Below, piece by piece: positions 1-6,616 of a stretch of DNA of 9,336 bases. The notes under the pieces were generated by a model. The model did not search any database. It worked only from the letters and a program-made list of their open reading frames with translations, and had not been told where the DNA came from. This stretch comes from Alphaproteobacteria bacterium. Lineage in GTDB: Bacteria > Pseudomonadota > Alphaproteobacteria > VGEJ01. The stretch is from contig VGEJ01000077.1 of NCBI GenBank assembly GCA_016869335.1, positions 1 to 9,336 of the forward strand, given 5' to 3'. A program made the position numbers and the translations under genes. Position 1 is the first letter of the stretch. Every line of letters begins with the position of its first letter.

Positions 1-1
1 G

Positions 2-1399
2 ATCGTCATCCTCAACGACAACGACATGTCGATTTCGCCCAACGTCGGGGCGATGAGCGCCTATCTATCGCGGATCATCTCCTCGCACTCATATCATGGG
101 CTGCGCGGGATCGCGAAACAGGTGGCGAAGAAGCTGCCCGATCCGATCGAGCGGACCGCGCGCCGCGCCGAGGAGTTCGCGCGGGGCATGGCCACCGGTG
201 GCACCCTGTTCGAGGAGCTCGGCTTCTACTACGTCGGGCCGCTCGATGGTCACAACTTCGACCACCTGCTCCCCGTCTTGCGCAACGTCCGCGAGCTCGA
301 GGACACCGGGCCGGTGCTCGTGCACGTGCGCACCCACAAGGGCCACGGCTACCGGCCCGCCGAGGCCGCGGCCGACAAGTATCACGGTGTCAGCAAGTTC
401 GACGTCATCACCGGGGTCCAAGCGCCCTCGCGCGCGCAGGCCCCGTCCTACACCAAGGTGTTCGCGGAGGCGCTGATCAGGGAAGCGGAGCGCGACGAGC
501 GCATCGTTGCCATCACCGCGGCGATGCGGAGCGGCACCGGTCTCAACTTGTTCGCCGAGCGGTTCCCCAAGCGCTGCTTCGATGTCGGCATTGCCGAACA
601 GCATGCCGTGACGTTCGCCGCCGGGCTGTGCACCGAGGGTCTCAAGCCGTTCGCGACGATCTACTCGACGTTCTTGCAGCGCGCCTACGACCAGGTGGTC
701 CACGACGTGGCGATTCAGAAGCTGCCGGTGCGCTTTGCCATCGACCGCGCTGGACTGGTGGGCGCCGATGGGCCGACCCACGCCGGCGCCTATGACATCA
801 CGTTCCTCGGCACGCTGCCGCAATTCGTGGTGATGGCGGCGGCCGACGAGGCCGAACTGGTGCACATGGTGGCGACGCAGGTCGCCATCGACGACCGGCC
901 CTCGGCGCTGCGCTACCCGCGTGGCGAAGGAATCGGGGTGGCGCTGCCCGACCACGGCGTACCGATCGAGATCGGGCGCGGCCGCATCCTCCGCGAGGGC
1001 GGCACGGTCGCCATTCTCAACTTCGGCGCTCGCCTGGGCGAGTGCCTCAAGGCGGCCGACGAGCTGAGCAGCCGCGGCCTGGCACCGACGCTGGCCGATG
1101 CTCGGTTCGCCAAACCGCTCGATGAGGCGCTGGTGCGCCGGCTGGCCCGCGAACACGAGGTGCTGCTGACGATCGAGGAGGGTGCGATCGGCGGCTTCGC
1201 CAGCTACGTCCTCGACTTCCTGGCACGCAACGACCTGCTCGATGGCACCTTGAAGGTGCGCGCGATGGTGCTCCCCGATGTGTTCATCGACCAGGACACG
1301 CCGCAGCGGATGTACGATGTCGCCGGGCTGAACGCCGAGCACATCGTCGCGACCGCGCTCGCCGCTCTCGGGCGGGCAAGCCTCGCGGTGCGCGCCTGA
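2..1399 (+). CDS. dxs: 1-deoxy-D-xylulose-5-phosphate synthase, 5' truncated by window edge
   Basis: DXS condenses pyruvate and glyceraldehyde-3-phosphate to 1-deoxy-D-xylulose 5-phosphate using thiamine diphosphate. This is the entry step of the non-mevalonate isoprenoid pathway and also feeds thiamine and pyridoxal synthesis in the cytoplasm. The reading frame is open from base 2, and the first residues (VILNDNDMSIS) are the end of the TPP-binding motif, so about 170 N-terminal residues including the GDG part lie outside the window. The ATG at 26 is therefore internal. Visible family motifs are GPLDGHN, THKGHGY, the GIAEQHAV block with the catalytic Glu (about 587-610), STFLQRAYDQVVHDVAIQ, AIDRAGLVGADGPTHAG and a C-terminal transketolase domain (FIDQDTPQRMYDVAGL). 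The C-terminus is complete. tlyA starts 2 nt after the stop, which suggests translational coupling. The identification is secure. Confidence 0.98.
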   Translation: MVILNDNDMSISPNVGAMSAYLSRIISSHSYHGLRGIAKQVAKKLPDPIERTARRAEEFARGMATGGTLFEELGFYYVGPLDGHNFDHLLPVLRNVRELEDTGPVLVHVRTHKGHGYRPAEAAADKYHGVSKFDVITGVQAPSRAQAPSYTKVFAEALIREAERDERIVAITAAMRSGTGLNLFAERFPKRCFDVGIAEQHAVTFAAGLCTEGLKPFATIYSTFLQRAYDQVVHDVAIQKLPVRFAIDRAGLVGADGPTHAGAYDITFLGTLPQFVVMAAADEAELVHMVATQVAIDDRPSALRYPRGEGIGVALPDHGVPIEIGRGRILREGGTVAILNFGARLGECLKAADELSSRGLAPTLADARFAKPLDEALVRRLAREHEVLLTIEEGAIGGFASYVLDFLARNDLLDGTLKVRAMVLPDVFIDQDTPQRMYDVAGLNAEHIVATALAALGRASLAVRA

Positions 1400-1401
1400 T
1401 C

Positions 1402-2181
1402 ATGACGCGCCGGGTCGGTCCGGCGCCCAAGCCCTCGCAAGCGCGGCGAAAGCGGCGGCTGGACGCGCTGTTGGTCGAGCGCGGACTGGCGGAGAGCCGC
1501 ACCCGCGCGCAGGCGCTGGTCATGGCGGGCAGAGTCTTCAGTGGCGCGCGGCGCATGGACAAGCCGGGGCTCTCCCTCGCTCCCGACAGCGCGCTCGAGG
1601 TGCGTGGCGGCGAGCAGTGGGTCTCGCGCGGCGGGCTGAAGCTCGCCCACGCGCTCCATCATTTCGGACTCGATCCGGCGGACCGCGTCGCGCTCGACGT
1701 CGGCGCCTCGACCGGTGGCTTCACCGATGTGCTGCTCGCCCGTGGCGTCGCCCGCGTCTATGCCGTCGATGTCGGCTACGGGCAGATCCACGAGCGGATC
1801 CGCCACAACCCGCGCGTGATCCTGCGCGAGCGCACGAACGCACGCTACCTCAGCGGAGCTGAAGTGCCCGAAGCGGTCACGGCGATCGTCTGCGATGTCA
1901 GCTTCATCCGGCTCGAGACCGTGCTGCCCGCGCCGCTGGCGCTGGCGGCGGCCGGCGCCTGGCTCATCGCCCTGATCAAGCCGCAGTTCGAGGTCGGGCG
2001 CGGCGCGGTGGGCAAAGGAGGGATCGTCCGCGATCCGGCGCTCCACGAGGCGGTGTGCCGGCACGTCGCGGCCTGGCTCGCAGCCCTGCCGGGATGGCTT
2101 GTTCTCGGCCTCTGCCCGAGCCCGATCACCGGCCAGGATGGCAACCGCGAGTTCCTGATCGCCGCCCGCCGCGACGCCTAG
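1402..2181 (+). CDS. tlyA: TlyA-family rRNA (cytidine-2'-O)-methyltransferase
   Basis: A 259-aa protein with an N-terminal S4 RNA-binding domain (about residues 18-79, RRLDALLVERGLAESRTRAQ) and an FtsJ-like SAM methyltransferase domain. Seen: the linker WVSRGGLKL (73-81), SAM-binding motif LDVGASTGGFTD (98-109), CDVSFI (164-169), IKPQFEVG (192-199) and SPITGQDGNREF (240-251). K80, D165, K193 and E250 fit the K-D-K-E catalytic tetrad of FtsJ-like 2'-O-methyltransferases (inferred by motif position). Family members methylate cytidines of 16S and/or 23S rRNA and were once labelled haemolysins; which rRNA sites this one modifies cannot be read from the sequence. The length is typical. The ATG is chosen because it lies 2 nt after the dxs stop and keeps the basic N-terminal tail; no strong ribosome binding site precedes it, consistent with coupling to dxs. 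Confidence 0.95.
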   Translation: MTRRVGPAPKPSQARRKRRLDALLVERGLAESRTRAQALVMAGRVFSGARRMDKPGLSLAPDSALEVRGGEQWVSRGGLKLAHALHHFGLDPADRVALDVGASTGGFTDVLLARGVARVYAVDVGYGQIHERIRHNPRVILRERTNARYLSGAEVPEAVTAIVCDVSFIRLETVLPAPLALAAAGAWLIALIKPQFEVGRGAVGKGGIVRDPALHEAVCRHVAAWLAALPGWLVLGLCPSPITGQDGNREFLIAARRDA

Positions 2182-2186
2182 AGCCG

Positions 2187-3473
2187 ATGGCGGCCGGGCC
2201 GCAGCCGATGGAGCTCGAGATCATCGAGCTTGGCGCGCAGGGCGACGGCATAGCCCTCTCGGCGGGCCGGCGCCTGTTCGTGCCCTATGCGCTGCCCGGC
2301 GAGCGCGTCGTCGCGGTGCCCGTGGATGGCAGAGACCGGCTAGCCCTTCAGGCGATCCTCCGGCCCGCAGCCGATCGCTGGCCCGCGGCCTGCCGGCATT
2401 TCGGCCCCGGCAACGCAAGCCGCGGCTGTGGCGGCTGCGCGCTGCAGCACCTCGCGCCAGCGGCCTACCGTTGCTGGAAACGCGAGGTGGTGGCGGCGGC
2501 GCTGGCGCACCGCGGCTTTCGCGACCCGCCGGTAGCGCCGGTCATTCCTGTCGCGCCGGGAGGACGCCGACGGATCCGGCTTTCGGTCGCACGAACGCCG
2601 GCGGGAACGGTGGTCGGGTTCCGCGCCCGCGCGAGTGAGCGCATCGTGTCCATAGAAGAATGTCCGGTCGCCGACGCCCGGCTGGTCAGCCTCGCCCTGG
2701 CCTTGCCCGACCTCGCTGTCGCGGCGAGCGCGGCCCAGCCCACCGCGTTCGAGCTCACCCTGACCGAGGCCGGCAGCGATCTCGTAGCGATCGGCCGCAA
2801 CCGGCTCGACCGGGACGAGCGCGAGCGGGCGGCGCGGTTCGCCGCGACCCATGACCTCGCGCGGCTTTCGTGGGCGGTCGGACCGGGCTCGGCCGAACCC
2901 ATCGTCACCCATCGCGCACCCCATGTGCGCTTCGGCCATGCGGCAGTCCAGTTGCCGCCGGGAGCCTTCGTGCAGGCGAGCGCGGCGGCAGAAGCGGCGC
3001 TCGCCGGTGAAGTCCTCCGCGCGCTCGATGCCGCCGAGGTGCGCCGCGTCCTCGATCTCTATGCCGGCATCGGCACCTTCGCGCTCCGCATCGCGGCGAC
3101 GCGGCGCTGCCACGCGGTCGAAGGCCATGAGGCGATGGCGGCAACGCTGCGCCAGGCTGGGGCCGACAATGGCCTCGCCGGGCGCCTAAGCGTCGATCAG
3201 CGCGACCTCGCGCGCCGCCCGCTGCAACCGGTGGAGCTCAACGCGTGGGATGCCGTGGTGTTCGACCCGCCCGAGGCCGGCGCCGCGCCGCAGGCGCGCG
3301 CGCTCGCCGCCTCGACCGTGCCCACCATACTGGCGATCTCGTGCGCCCCGGCGACCTTCGCCCGCGATGCCCGGACGCTCGCCGAAGGCGGCTACCGGCT
3401 GGTCCAGGTGCAGCCGATCGATCAGTTTCTGTGGTCGCCCCGGGTCGAGCTCGCGGCGCTGTTCCGCCGCTGA
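2187..3473 (+). CDS. TRAM-domain, Fe-S class I SAM RNA (uracil-C5) methyltransferase, RlmD-like
   Basis: A 428-aa member of the TrmA/RlmC/RlmD family, which methylates C5 of uridines in rRNA or tRNA. An N-terminal TRAM domain (about 8-60, starting MELEIIELGAQGDGIA) is followed by a cysteine set C69, C81, C84 and C159 that would hold a [4Fe-4S] cluster. The Rossmann methyltransferase domain has FVQAS (Gln263), VLDLYAGIGTFALRIA (SAM motif I, 288-303), VVFDPPEAGA (357-366), SCAPATFARD (385-394, catalytic nucleophile C386) and SPRVELAALF with the general-base Glu421. TRAM plus Fe-S cysteines favours RlmD (23S U1939) over TrmA or RlmC, but the exact substrate is inferred. The gene starts 5 nt after the tlyA stop. 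ATG 2187 has a weak AGAG upstream; ATG 2208 is the alternative and would begin exactly at the TRAM domain. Oddities: 11 residues between the first two cysteines, and SCAP/DPPEAG where SCNP/DPPRxG is usual. Confidence 0.92.
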   Translation: MAAGPQPMELEIIELGAQGDGIALSAGRRLFVPYALPGERVVAVPVDGRDRLALQAILRPAADRWPAACRHFGPGNASRGCGGCALQHLAPAAYRCWKREVVAAALAHRGFRDPPVAPVIPVAPGGRRRIRLSVARTPAGTVVGFRARASERIVSIEECPVADARLVSLALALPDLAVAASAAQPTAFELTLTEAGSDLVAIGRNRLDRDERERAARFAATHDLARLSWAVGPGSAEPIVTHRAPHVRFGHAAVQLPPGAFVQASAAAEAALAGEVLRALDAAEVRRVLDLYAGIGTFALRIAATRRCHAVEGHEAMAATLRQAGADNGLAGRLSVDQRDLARRPLQPVELNAWDAVVFDPPEAGAAPQARALAASTVPTILAISCAPATFARDARTLAEGGYRLVQVQPIDQFLWSPRVELAALFRR

Positions 3474-3481
3474 GGCCTTTC

Positions 3482-3622
3482 CCCTCACGCTGAGGAGCGC
3501 GCGGTGTGTCTCGAAGCCACAACGTATCCCTCATCCCGAGGAGCCCGCGCCAGCGGGCGCCTCGAAGGATGAGGAGCCGCTACGCTTCGAGACGGTCGCT
3601 CCGCGACCTCCTCAGCGTGAGG
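3482..3622. repeat. Composite intergenic palindrome, three related units
   Basis: This fills most of the gap after the RNA methyltransferase gene. The central unit (3529-3574) has terminal arms CCTCATCC/GGATGAGG and an inner stem GCCCGC-GCCA-GCGGGC (3543-3558). It is flanked by two partly degenerate units. The left one (from 3482, CCTCACGCTGAGGAG then GTCTCGAAG) and the right one in reverse orientation (3585-3622, inner stem GGTCGC-TCC-GCGACC, ending TCCTCAGCGTGAGG) pair with each other through their 14-nt outer ends. The internal words TGAGGAG and GTCTCGAA (or their complements) recur in each unit and again at 5424-5532. Such REP-like palindromes are common between genes in Alphaproteobacteria. 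The element could act as a transcription terminator or mRNA stabiliser for the upstream operon; that role is inferred. Confidence 0.85.
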
Positions 3623-3647
3623 CGCGGGCGGAGCACGCGGCGCATCG

Positions 3648-3691
3648 TGGACACCCCTGTCCCGGCTCCCTAGAGTCGGGCGCTGGGGAGG
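3648..3691 (+). promoter_or_regulatory. Candidate sigma70-type promoter and ribosome binding site for the amidohydrolase gene
   Basis: TGGACA (3648-3653, 5 of 6 matches to TTGACA) is followed after exactly 17 nt by TAGAGT (3671-3676, 4 of 6 matches to TATAAT). A Shine-Dalgarno-like GGGGAGG lies at 3685-3691, 5 nt before the ATG at 3697. If the promoter is real the transcript would start near 3683 and the leader would be only about 14 nt. Spacing and placement between the palindrome and the gene support it, but chance matches are possible in any sequence. Confidence 0.4.
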
Positions 3692-3696
3692 CCGCC

Positions 3697-5388
3697 ATGT
3701 TCGATCTGGTGATCCGCAGGGCACGGCTGGTCGATGGGCTGGGCGGCCCGGCGCGCCGCGCGGACCTCGGCGTGCGGGGCGAACGCATCGCCGAGATCGG
3801 CGATCTCAAGGGCGCCGCGGCGCGCCAGGTGGTGGATGCCGGCGGGCTCTGCCTGGCGCCCGGCATCGTCGATCTCCACACCCACTACGACGCGCAGCTC
3901 ACCTGGGACCCCACCGCCTCGCCCTCGCCGGCGCTCGGAGTCACCACCGTGGTCATGGGCAATTGCGGCTTCGGCATCGCGCCCTGCCCGCCCGCCGCCC
4001 GCGAGGCGATGATCGCCAACCTCTCGGTCGTCGAGGGCATGGACCTGGGCGCGCTCAGGGCCGGGGTGGACTGGAGCTTCGAGAGCTTCCCCGAATACCT
4101 CGCGCTCCTGCGCCGGCGCGGCAGCTACCCGAACGTCGCGGTGCTGATGGGCCACTCCGCGCTCCGAACCGCGGTGATGGGGGCGGTGGCAGCCGAGCGC
4201 GCCGAGCCGACCGCGGCCGAGCTCGCTGCGATGCGCCGCATCCTGGCCGAGGGCATGGCCGCTGGCGCCATCGGCTTTGCCTCCTCGTTCTCGCCCAACC
4301 ACATCGGCTGGGGCGGCGTGCCGATGCCCTCGACGCTGGCGAGCGAAGCGGAGCTCGGCGCCCTCCTCGCGGTGCTGGGCGAGGCCGGGCGCGGGGTGTT
4401 CCAGATGGCGGTCGGCGCGCGGATGACGGTGCCGAAGCTCGAGGCGCTGGCCGCGGCCACCGGGCGGCCGATGTTCCTGATCGCGACGCTCGCCATGCAC
4501 AACGAGGCGATGCCGGGCCGCGCGCTCGCGATGCTCGATTCGTGCGCGGCGGCGCAAGGTCGCGGCCACGAGGTGTGGGTGCAGGTCACCTGCCAGCCGC
4601 TCGCCTTCGACTTCACGCCGGCCAACCCGTACCCGTTCTACAGCCACGATGCCTTCGCCGGCATTCGCGCGGCCGGCGCCGAGAGGCTGCGCGCGGCGTA
4701 CGCGGACGGCGCGTTCCGCGAGCGCTTCCGCGCCGACCTCCGCGCGCCGAAGCCCGGCGTGATGTTCTTCGGCCGCTGGGACCGGGTCGAGGTGGCGATC
4801 CCGGCGCGGCCCGAGAATGCCGGGCTCGAAGGCCGCTCGATCGCCGATATCGCCGCCGAGCAGGGGCAGGACCCGGTGGACTGCTACTGTGACCTCGCGC
4901 TCGACGAGGACCTCCGCACTGTCGTCCTTGCGCGCCTCCTCAACGTCGCGACGGAGGGCGTGGAGCCGCTCCTGCGGCACCGTGCCGGGGTGATCGCGCT
5001 CTCAGACGCCGGCGCCCACATCGTGCACATGTGCGATGCCGGCTACGCCTTGCATTTCTTGGGTCACTGGGTGCGCGAGCGCGGCGCCATGGATCTCGCC
5101 GAGGGCGTGCGCCGGCTCACCAGCCACCCGGCGGCGCTCTATCGCATTCCTGATCGCGGCGTGCTGCGGCCGGGCGCGTTCGCTGATCTCCTCCTGTTCG
5201 ACCCCGACCGGATCGGGGTGACGAAGCCCCGGCGGGTGCGCGACCTGCCGGGCGGCGCCATGCGCACGCTCCGCGACCCGCTCGGCGTGCATGGCGTGTG
5301 GGTCAACGGCACGCATGTGTTCGACGGCGCCGACTACGTCCCCCACGCTCACGCCCCCGGCCACCTCCTCGACACCTTCGCGGCCTAG
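3697..5388 (+). CDS. Metal-dependent amidohydrolase, N-acyl-D-amino-acid deacylase superfamily (long clade)
   Basis: A 563-aa cytoplasmic-looking protein (no signal peptide) of amidohydrolase family 3, related to D-aminoacylases, which hydrolyse N-acyl-D-amino acids to a D-amino acid and an organic acid. Seen: a beta-sandwich start (FDLVIRRARLVDG), the metal motif HTHYDAQ (H61, H63, D65), NCGFG with Cys90 (equivalent to the metal-bridging Cys of D-aminoacylase), GHSALR (H153), LSDAGAH (D437, H441) and the C-terminal RLTSHPAALYRIPDRGVLRPGAFADLLLFD block typical of the superfamily. At 563 aa it is longer than classical D-aminoacylases (about 480-500) and resembles the long actinobacterial/proteobacterial clade typically annotated only as amidohydrolase. 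I do not see the two His ligands of the classical enzymes, so the substrate is unknown; an N-acyl amino acid, dipeptide or cyclic amide are possible. The start is chosen for its good Shine-Dalgarno; the frame is open further upstream through the repeat but without coding character. It has its own putative promoter and converges on the yej-ghrA operon. Confidence 0.9.
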   Translation: MFDLVIRRARLVDGLGGPARRADLGVRGERIAEIGDLKGAAARQVVDAGGLCLAPGIVDLHTHYDAQLTWDPTASPSPALGVTTVVMGNCGFGIAPCPPAAREAMIANLSVVEGMDLGALRAGVDWSFESFPEYLALLRRRGSYPNVAVLMGHSALRTAVMGAVAAERAEPTAAELAAMRRILAEGMAAGAIGFASSFSPNHIGWGGVPMPSTLASEAELGALLAVLGEAGRGVFQMAVGARMTVPKLEALAAATGRPMFLIATLAMHNEAMPGRALAMLDSCAAAQGRGHEVWVQVTCQPLAFDFTPANPYPFYSHDAFAGIRAAGAERLRAAYADGAFRERFRADLRAPKPGVMFFGRWDRVEVAIPARPENAGLEGRSIADIAAEQGQDPVDCYCDLALDEDLRTVVLARLLNVATEGVEPLLRHRAGVIALSDAGAHIVHMCDAGYALHFLGHWVRERGAMDLAEGVRRLTSHPAALYRIPDRGVLRPGAFADLLLFDPDRIGVTKPRRVRDLPGGAMRTLRDPLGVHGVWVNGTHVFDGADYVPHAHAPGHLLDTFAA

Positions 5389-5423
5389 TACCTGCCGTCC
5401 AGGTCATGTGATTCGCGGCGTCG

Positions 5424-5468
5424 CCTCATGGTTCGAGACGGTCGCTGCGCGACCTCCTCACCATGAGG
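5424..5468. repeat. Palindromic repeat unit, second locus, copy 1
   Basis: A 45-nt unit with terminal arms CCTCATGG/CCATGAGG and inner stem GGTCGC-TGC-GCGACC (5440-5454). The 30 bases at 5431-5460 match 3585-3614 with only two differences, so it belongs to the same family and orientation as the right-hand unit of the first locus. It lies 35 nt downstream of the amidohydrolase stop, in a convergent intergenic region, and could terminate or stabilise either transcript (inferred). Confidence 0.85.
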
Positions 5469-5490
5469 TCGTCGAAGTGGCGGAGAAATC

Positions 5491-5532
5491 CTCGCCCCTG
5501 AGGAGGGCCGCAGGCCCGTCTCGAAGGGCGAG
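5491..5532. repeat. Palindromic repeat unit, second locus, copy 2 (opposite orientation)
   Basis: A 42-nt unit with arms CTCGCCC/GGGCGAG and inner stem GGGCC-GCA-GGCCC (5505-5517). It carries the same conserved internal words (CTGAGGAG and CGTCTCGAA) as the central unit at 3529-3574 and is inverted relative to the neighbouring unit 22 nt upstream. Arm and stem sequences differ from the other copies yet still pair, as expected for a structurally conserved element. Confidence 0.8.
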
Positions 5533-5540
5533 TCGACGTG

Positions 5541-5672
5541 TCACGCATGTCCGATCCTCTGGCGCTCGCACTCGCAAAGTGCACTCGTACGCCCGACGGT
5601 GCGGAGGCACTCGTCCTCGCGCTTCGCGAGCCCCTCCGGGTCGGGTCGGACGGCCGTGTCGCCTGCCGCCAT
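5541..5672 (-). CDS. Candidate small protein of 43 aa, unknown function
   Basis: I do not recognise this protein. The reading frame begins at an ATG 12 nt beyond the ghrA stop codon. An almost ideal Shine-Dalgarno AGGAGGG (5685-5679 on the - strand) shares its first A with the ghrA TGA, and 6 nt separate it from the ATG. The product starts MAAGDTAVRPDPEGLAKRED and ends CECERQRIGHA. It is charged, has no membrane segment, and contains three cysteines, two in a CEC motif. Hand-counted G+C at codon positions 1/2/3 is about 74/58/81 percent, the order expected of a real gene in this genome. It stops just before the palindrome at 5491-5532. It would be the last gene of the yej-ghrA operon and translationally coupled. 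Against it: it is short, and a stem-loop at 5602-5638 lies inside it. Confidence 0.45.
   Translation of the reverse strand: MAAGDTAVRPDPEGLAKREDECLRTVGRTSALCECERQRIGHA
5602..5638. terminator. Stem-loop in the convergence zone, possible bidirectional terminator
   Basis: An inner perfect hairpin CTCGCG-CTT-CGCGAG (5616-5630) is enclosed by CGGAGG (5602-5607) and CCTCCG (5633-5638), with unequal bulges of 8 and 2 nt. It sits between two convergent transcription units, where a shared terminator is expected, but there is no T-tract on either side and it lies inside the candidate 43-aa gene. The palindromes at 5424-5532 are equally good candidates for that role. Confidence 0.25.
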
Positions 5673-5684
5673 GGTCAGCCCTCC

Positions 5685-6614
5685 TCAATACTGCCTCTCG
5701 GGATCGACGACGTTGGCGAGCGGCTTGCCGGCGCGGGCGCGGCGGATGGTCTCGGCGATCTGCGGCACCACCGAGGCGGCCACCGTCAGACCCGCAATGT
5801 GAGGGGTCAGCAGAATCGCGGGGTGCCGCCAGAATGCATGGTCGGGGGGCAGCGGCTCGCGCTGGAACACGTCCAGCATGGCGCCCGCGATGTGGCCCGA
5901 GTCGAGCGCGGCGATCAGGTCCTCATCCACGACATGGCCGCCGCGGGCTAGGTTGATGACGTAGGCGCCCTGGGGCAGCGCCGCGAGCGTCGTGCGGTCG
6001 ATGATGCCGCGGGTCTCGGGAGTCAGCGGCAGGAAGCAGAGGAGGAAGCGGCATTCCGCGAGCATCGCGCTCAAGCCCGCGGCGCCATGAAAGCAGGCGA
6101 TGCCCGGCAGCGCCTTGGCACTCCGCGACCACCCCCGTACCGGGAACCCGAGCGCCGCGAGCTTTCCCGCCGCCGCGCCGCCGATCACGCCGAGGCCGAG
6201 GATGCCGACCGGCGTTCGCTCGGTGTCAGGCGCCGGGTACTTGCGCCATTCTCCCGCGCGCTGCAGCGCCTCGTAGCGCGGCAACAGGCGGTGATGGCGC
6301 AGCACGCCCAAGATCGCGTATTCGCACATCTGTTCGGTGAGCGAGCGATCGACCAGGCGCACCATCGGCACGCCGCGCGGCAGCTCGGGGTCGAGGAACA
6401 CGTGATCGACCCCGGCGCCGAGAGAGATGATCGCCTTGAGGTTGGGAAACCGGCGCAGCACGCCCGCCGGCGGCTTCCACACGAGCGCGGCCTCGATCTC
6501 GGCCGCATCGCCCGCCTCGGGCCAGATCCGGAAATCGACGCCCCCCAGTTCCTGATCGAGCAGCGGCCGATAGTCCGCCGGATCATCGCCCTCGGCGATG
6601 AACAGGATTGCCAT
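5685..6614 (-). CDS. ghrA: Glyoxylate/hydroxypyruvate reductase A (D-2-hydroxyacid dehydrogenase family)
   Basis: A 309-aa NAD(P)H-dependent reductase that converts glyoxylate to glycolate and hydroxypyruvate to D-glycerate in the cytoplasm. Seen: nucleotide-binding GILGLGVIGG (137-146), then GWSRS (161-165) whose basic residue after the second strand fits NADPH preference, and the catalytic trio Arg224 (NLARGGHVV), Glu253 (DVFQREPLP) and His272 (LTPHIAG). WSRS-K-LPG, LPLTPETRGII, LNLARG-like and GAMLDVFQREPLPP segments match the GhrA (YcdW) branch closely, and the length is typical. ATG 6614 is preferred: GAGG (6626-6623) lies 8 nt upstream. A GTG at 6620 overlaps the yejF TGA but would sit only 2 nt from that Shine-Dalgarno. 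The gap to yejF is 2 nt, so it is co-transcribed and probably coupled with the peptide transporter. The substrate could be another small 2-oxo acid. Confidence 0.94.
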   Translation of the reverse strand: MAILFIAEGDDPADYRPLLDQELGGVDFRIWPEAGDAAEIEAALVWKPPAGVLRRFPNLKAIISLGAGVDHVFLDPELPRGVPMVRLVDRSLTEQMCEYAILGVLRHHRLLPRYEALQRAGEWRKYPAPDTERTPVGILGLGVIGGAAAGKLAALGFPVRGWSRSAKALPGIACFHGAAGLSAMLAECRFLLCFLPLTPETRGIIDRTTLAALPQGAYVINLARGGHVVDEDLIAALDSGHIAGAMLDVFQREPLPPDHAFWRHPAILLTPHIAGLTVAASVVPQIAETIRRARAGKPLANVVDPERQY

Positions 6615-6616
6615 GG

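Noticed and set aside
89..1342. 417-codon open frame on the - strand opposite dxs
   Set aside because: Antisense to a continuous, highly conserved DXS; composition is that of a G+C-driven shadow frame.
3250..3696. Upstream extension of the amidohydrolase frame through the repeat and into the RNA methyltransferase gene
   Set aside because: The extension is Arg/Pro/Ser-rich, runs through the palindromes, and the family N-terminus begins exactly at the ATG at 3697, which has a good Shine-Dalgarno.
3670..4980. 436-codon open frame on the - strand opposite the amidohydrolase
   Set aside because: Arg/Ala/His-rich antisense reading; the + strand product has clear metal-binding motifs throughout.
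5568..5582. Small inverted repeat GCACT-CGCAA-AGTGC
   Set aside because: Only 5 paired bases with no T-tract and no second copy; too weak to call a terminator or operator.
5538..5951. 137-codon + strand frame (starting MSRMSDPLALALAKC) across the convergence zone
   Set aside because: It is in the same codon register antisense to the 43-aa candidate, then runs antisense through ghrA. It has no good ribosome binding site, and the codon-position G+C pattern fits the - strand better.
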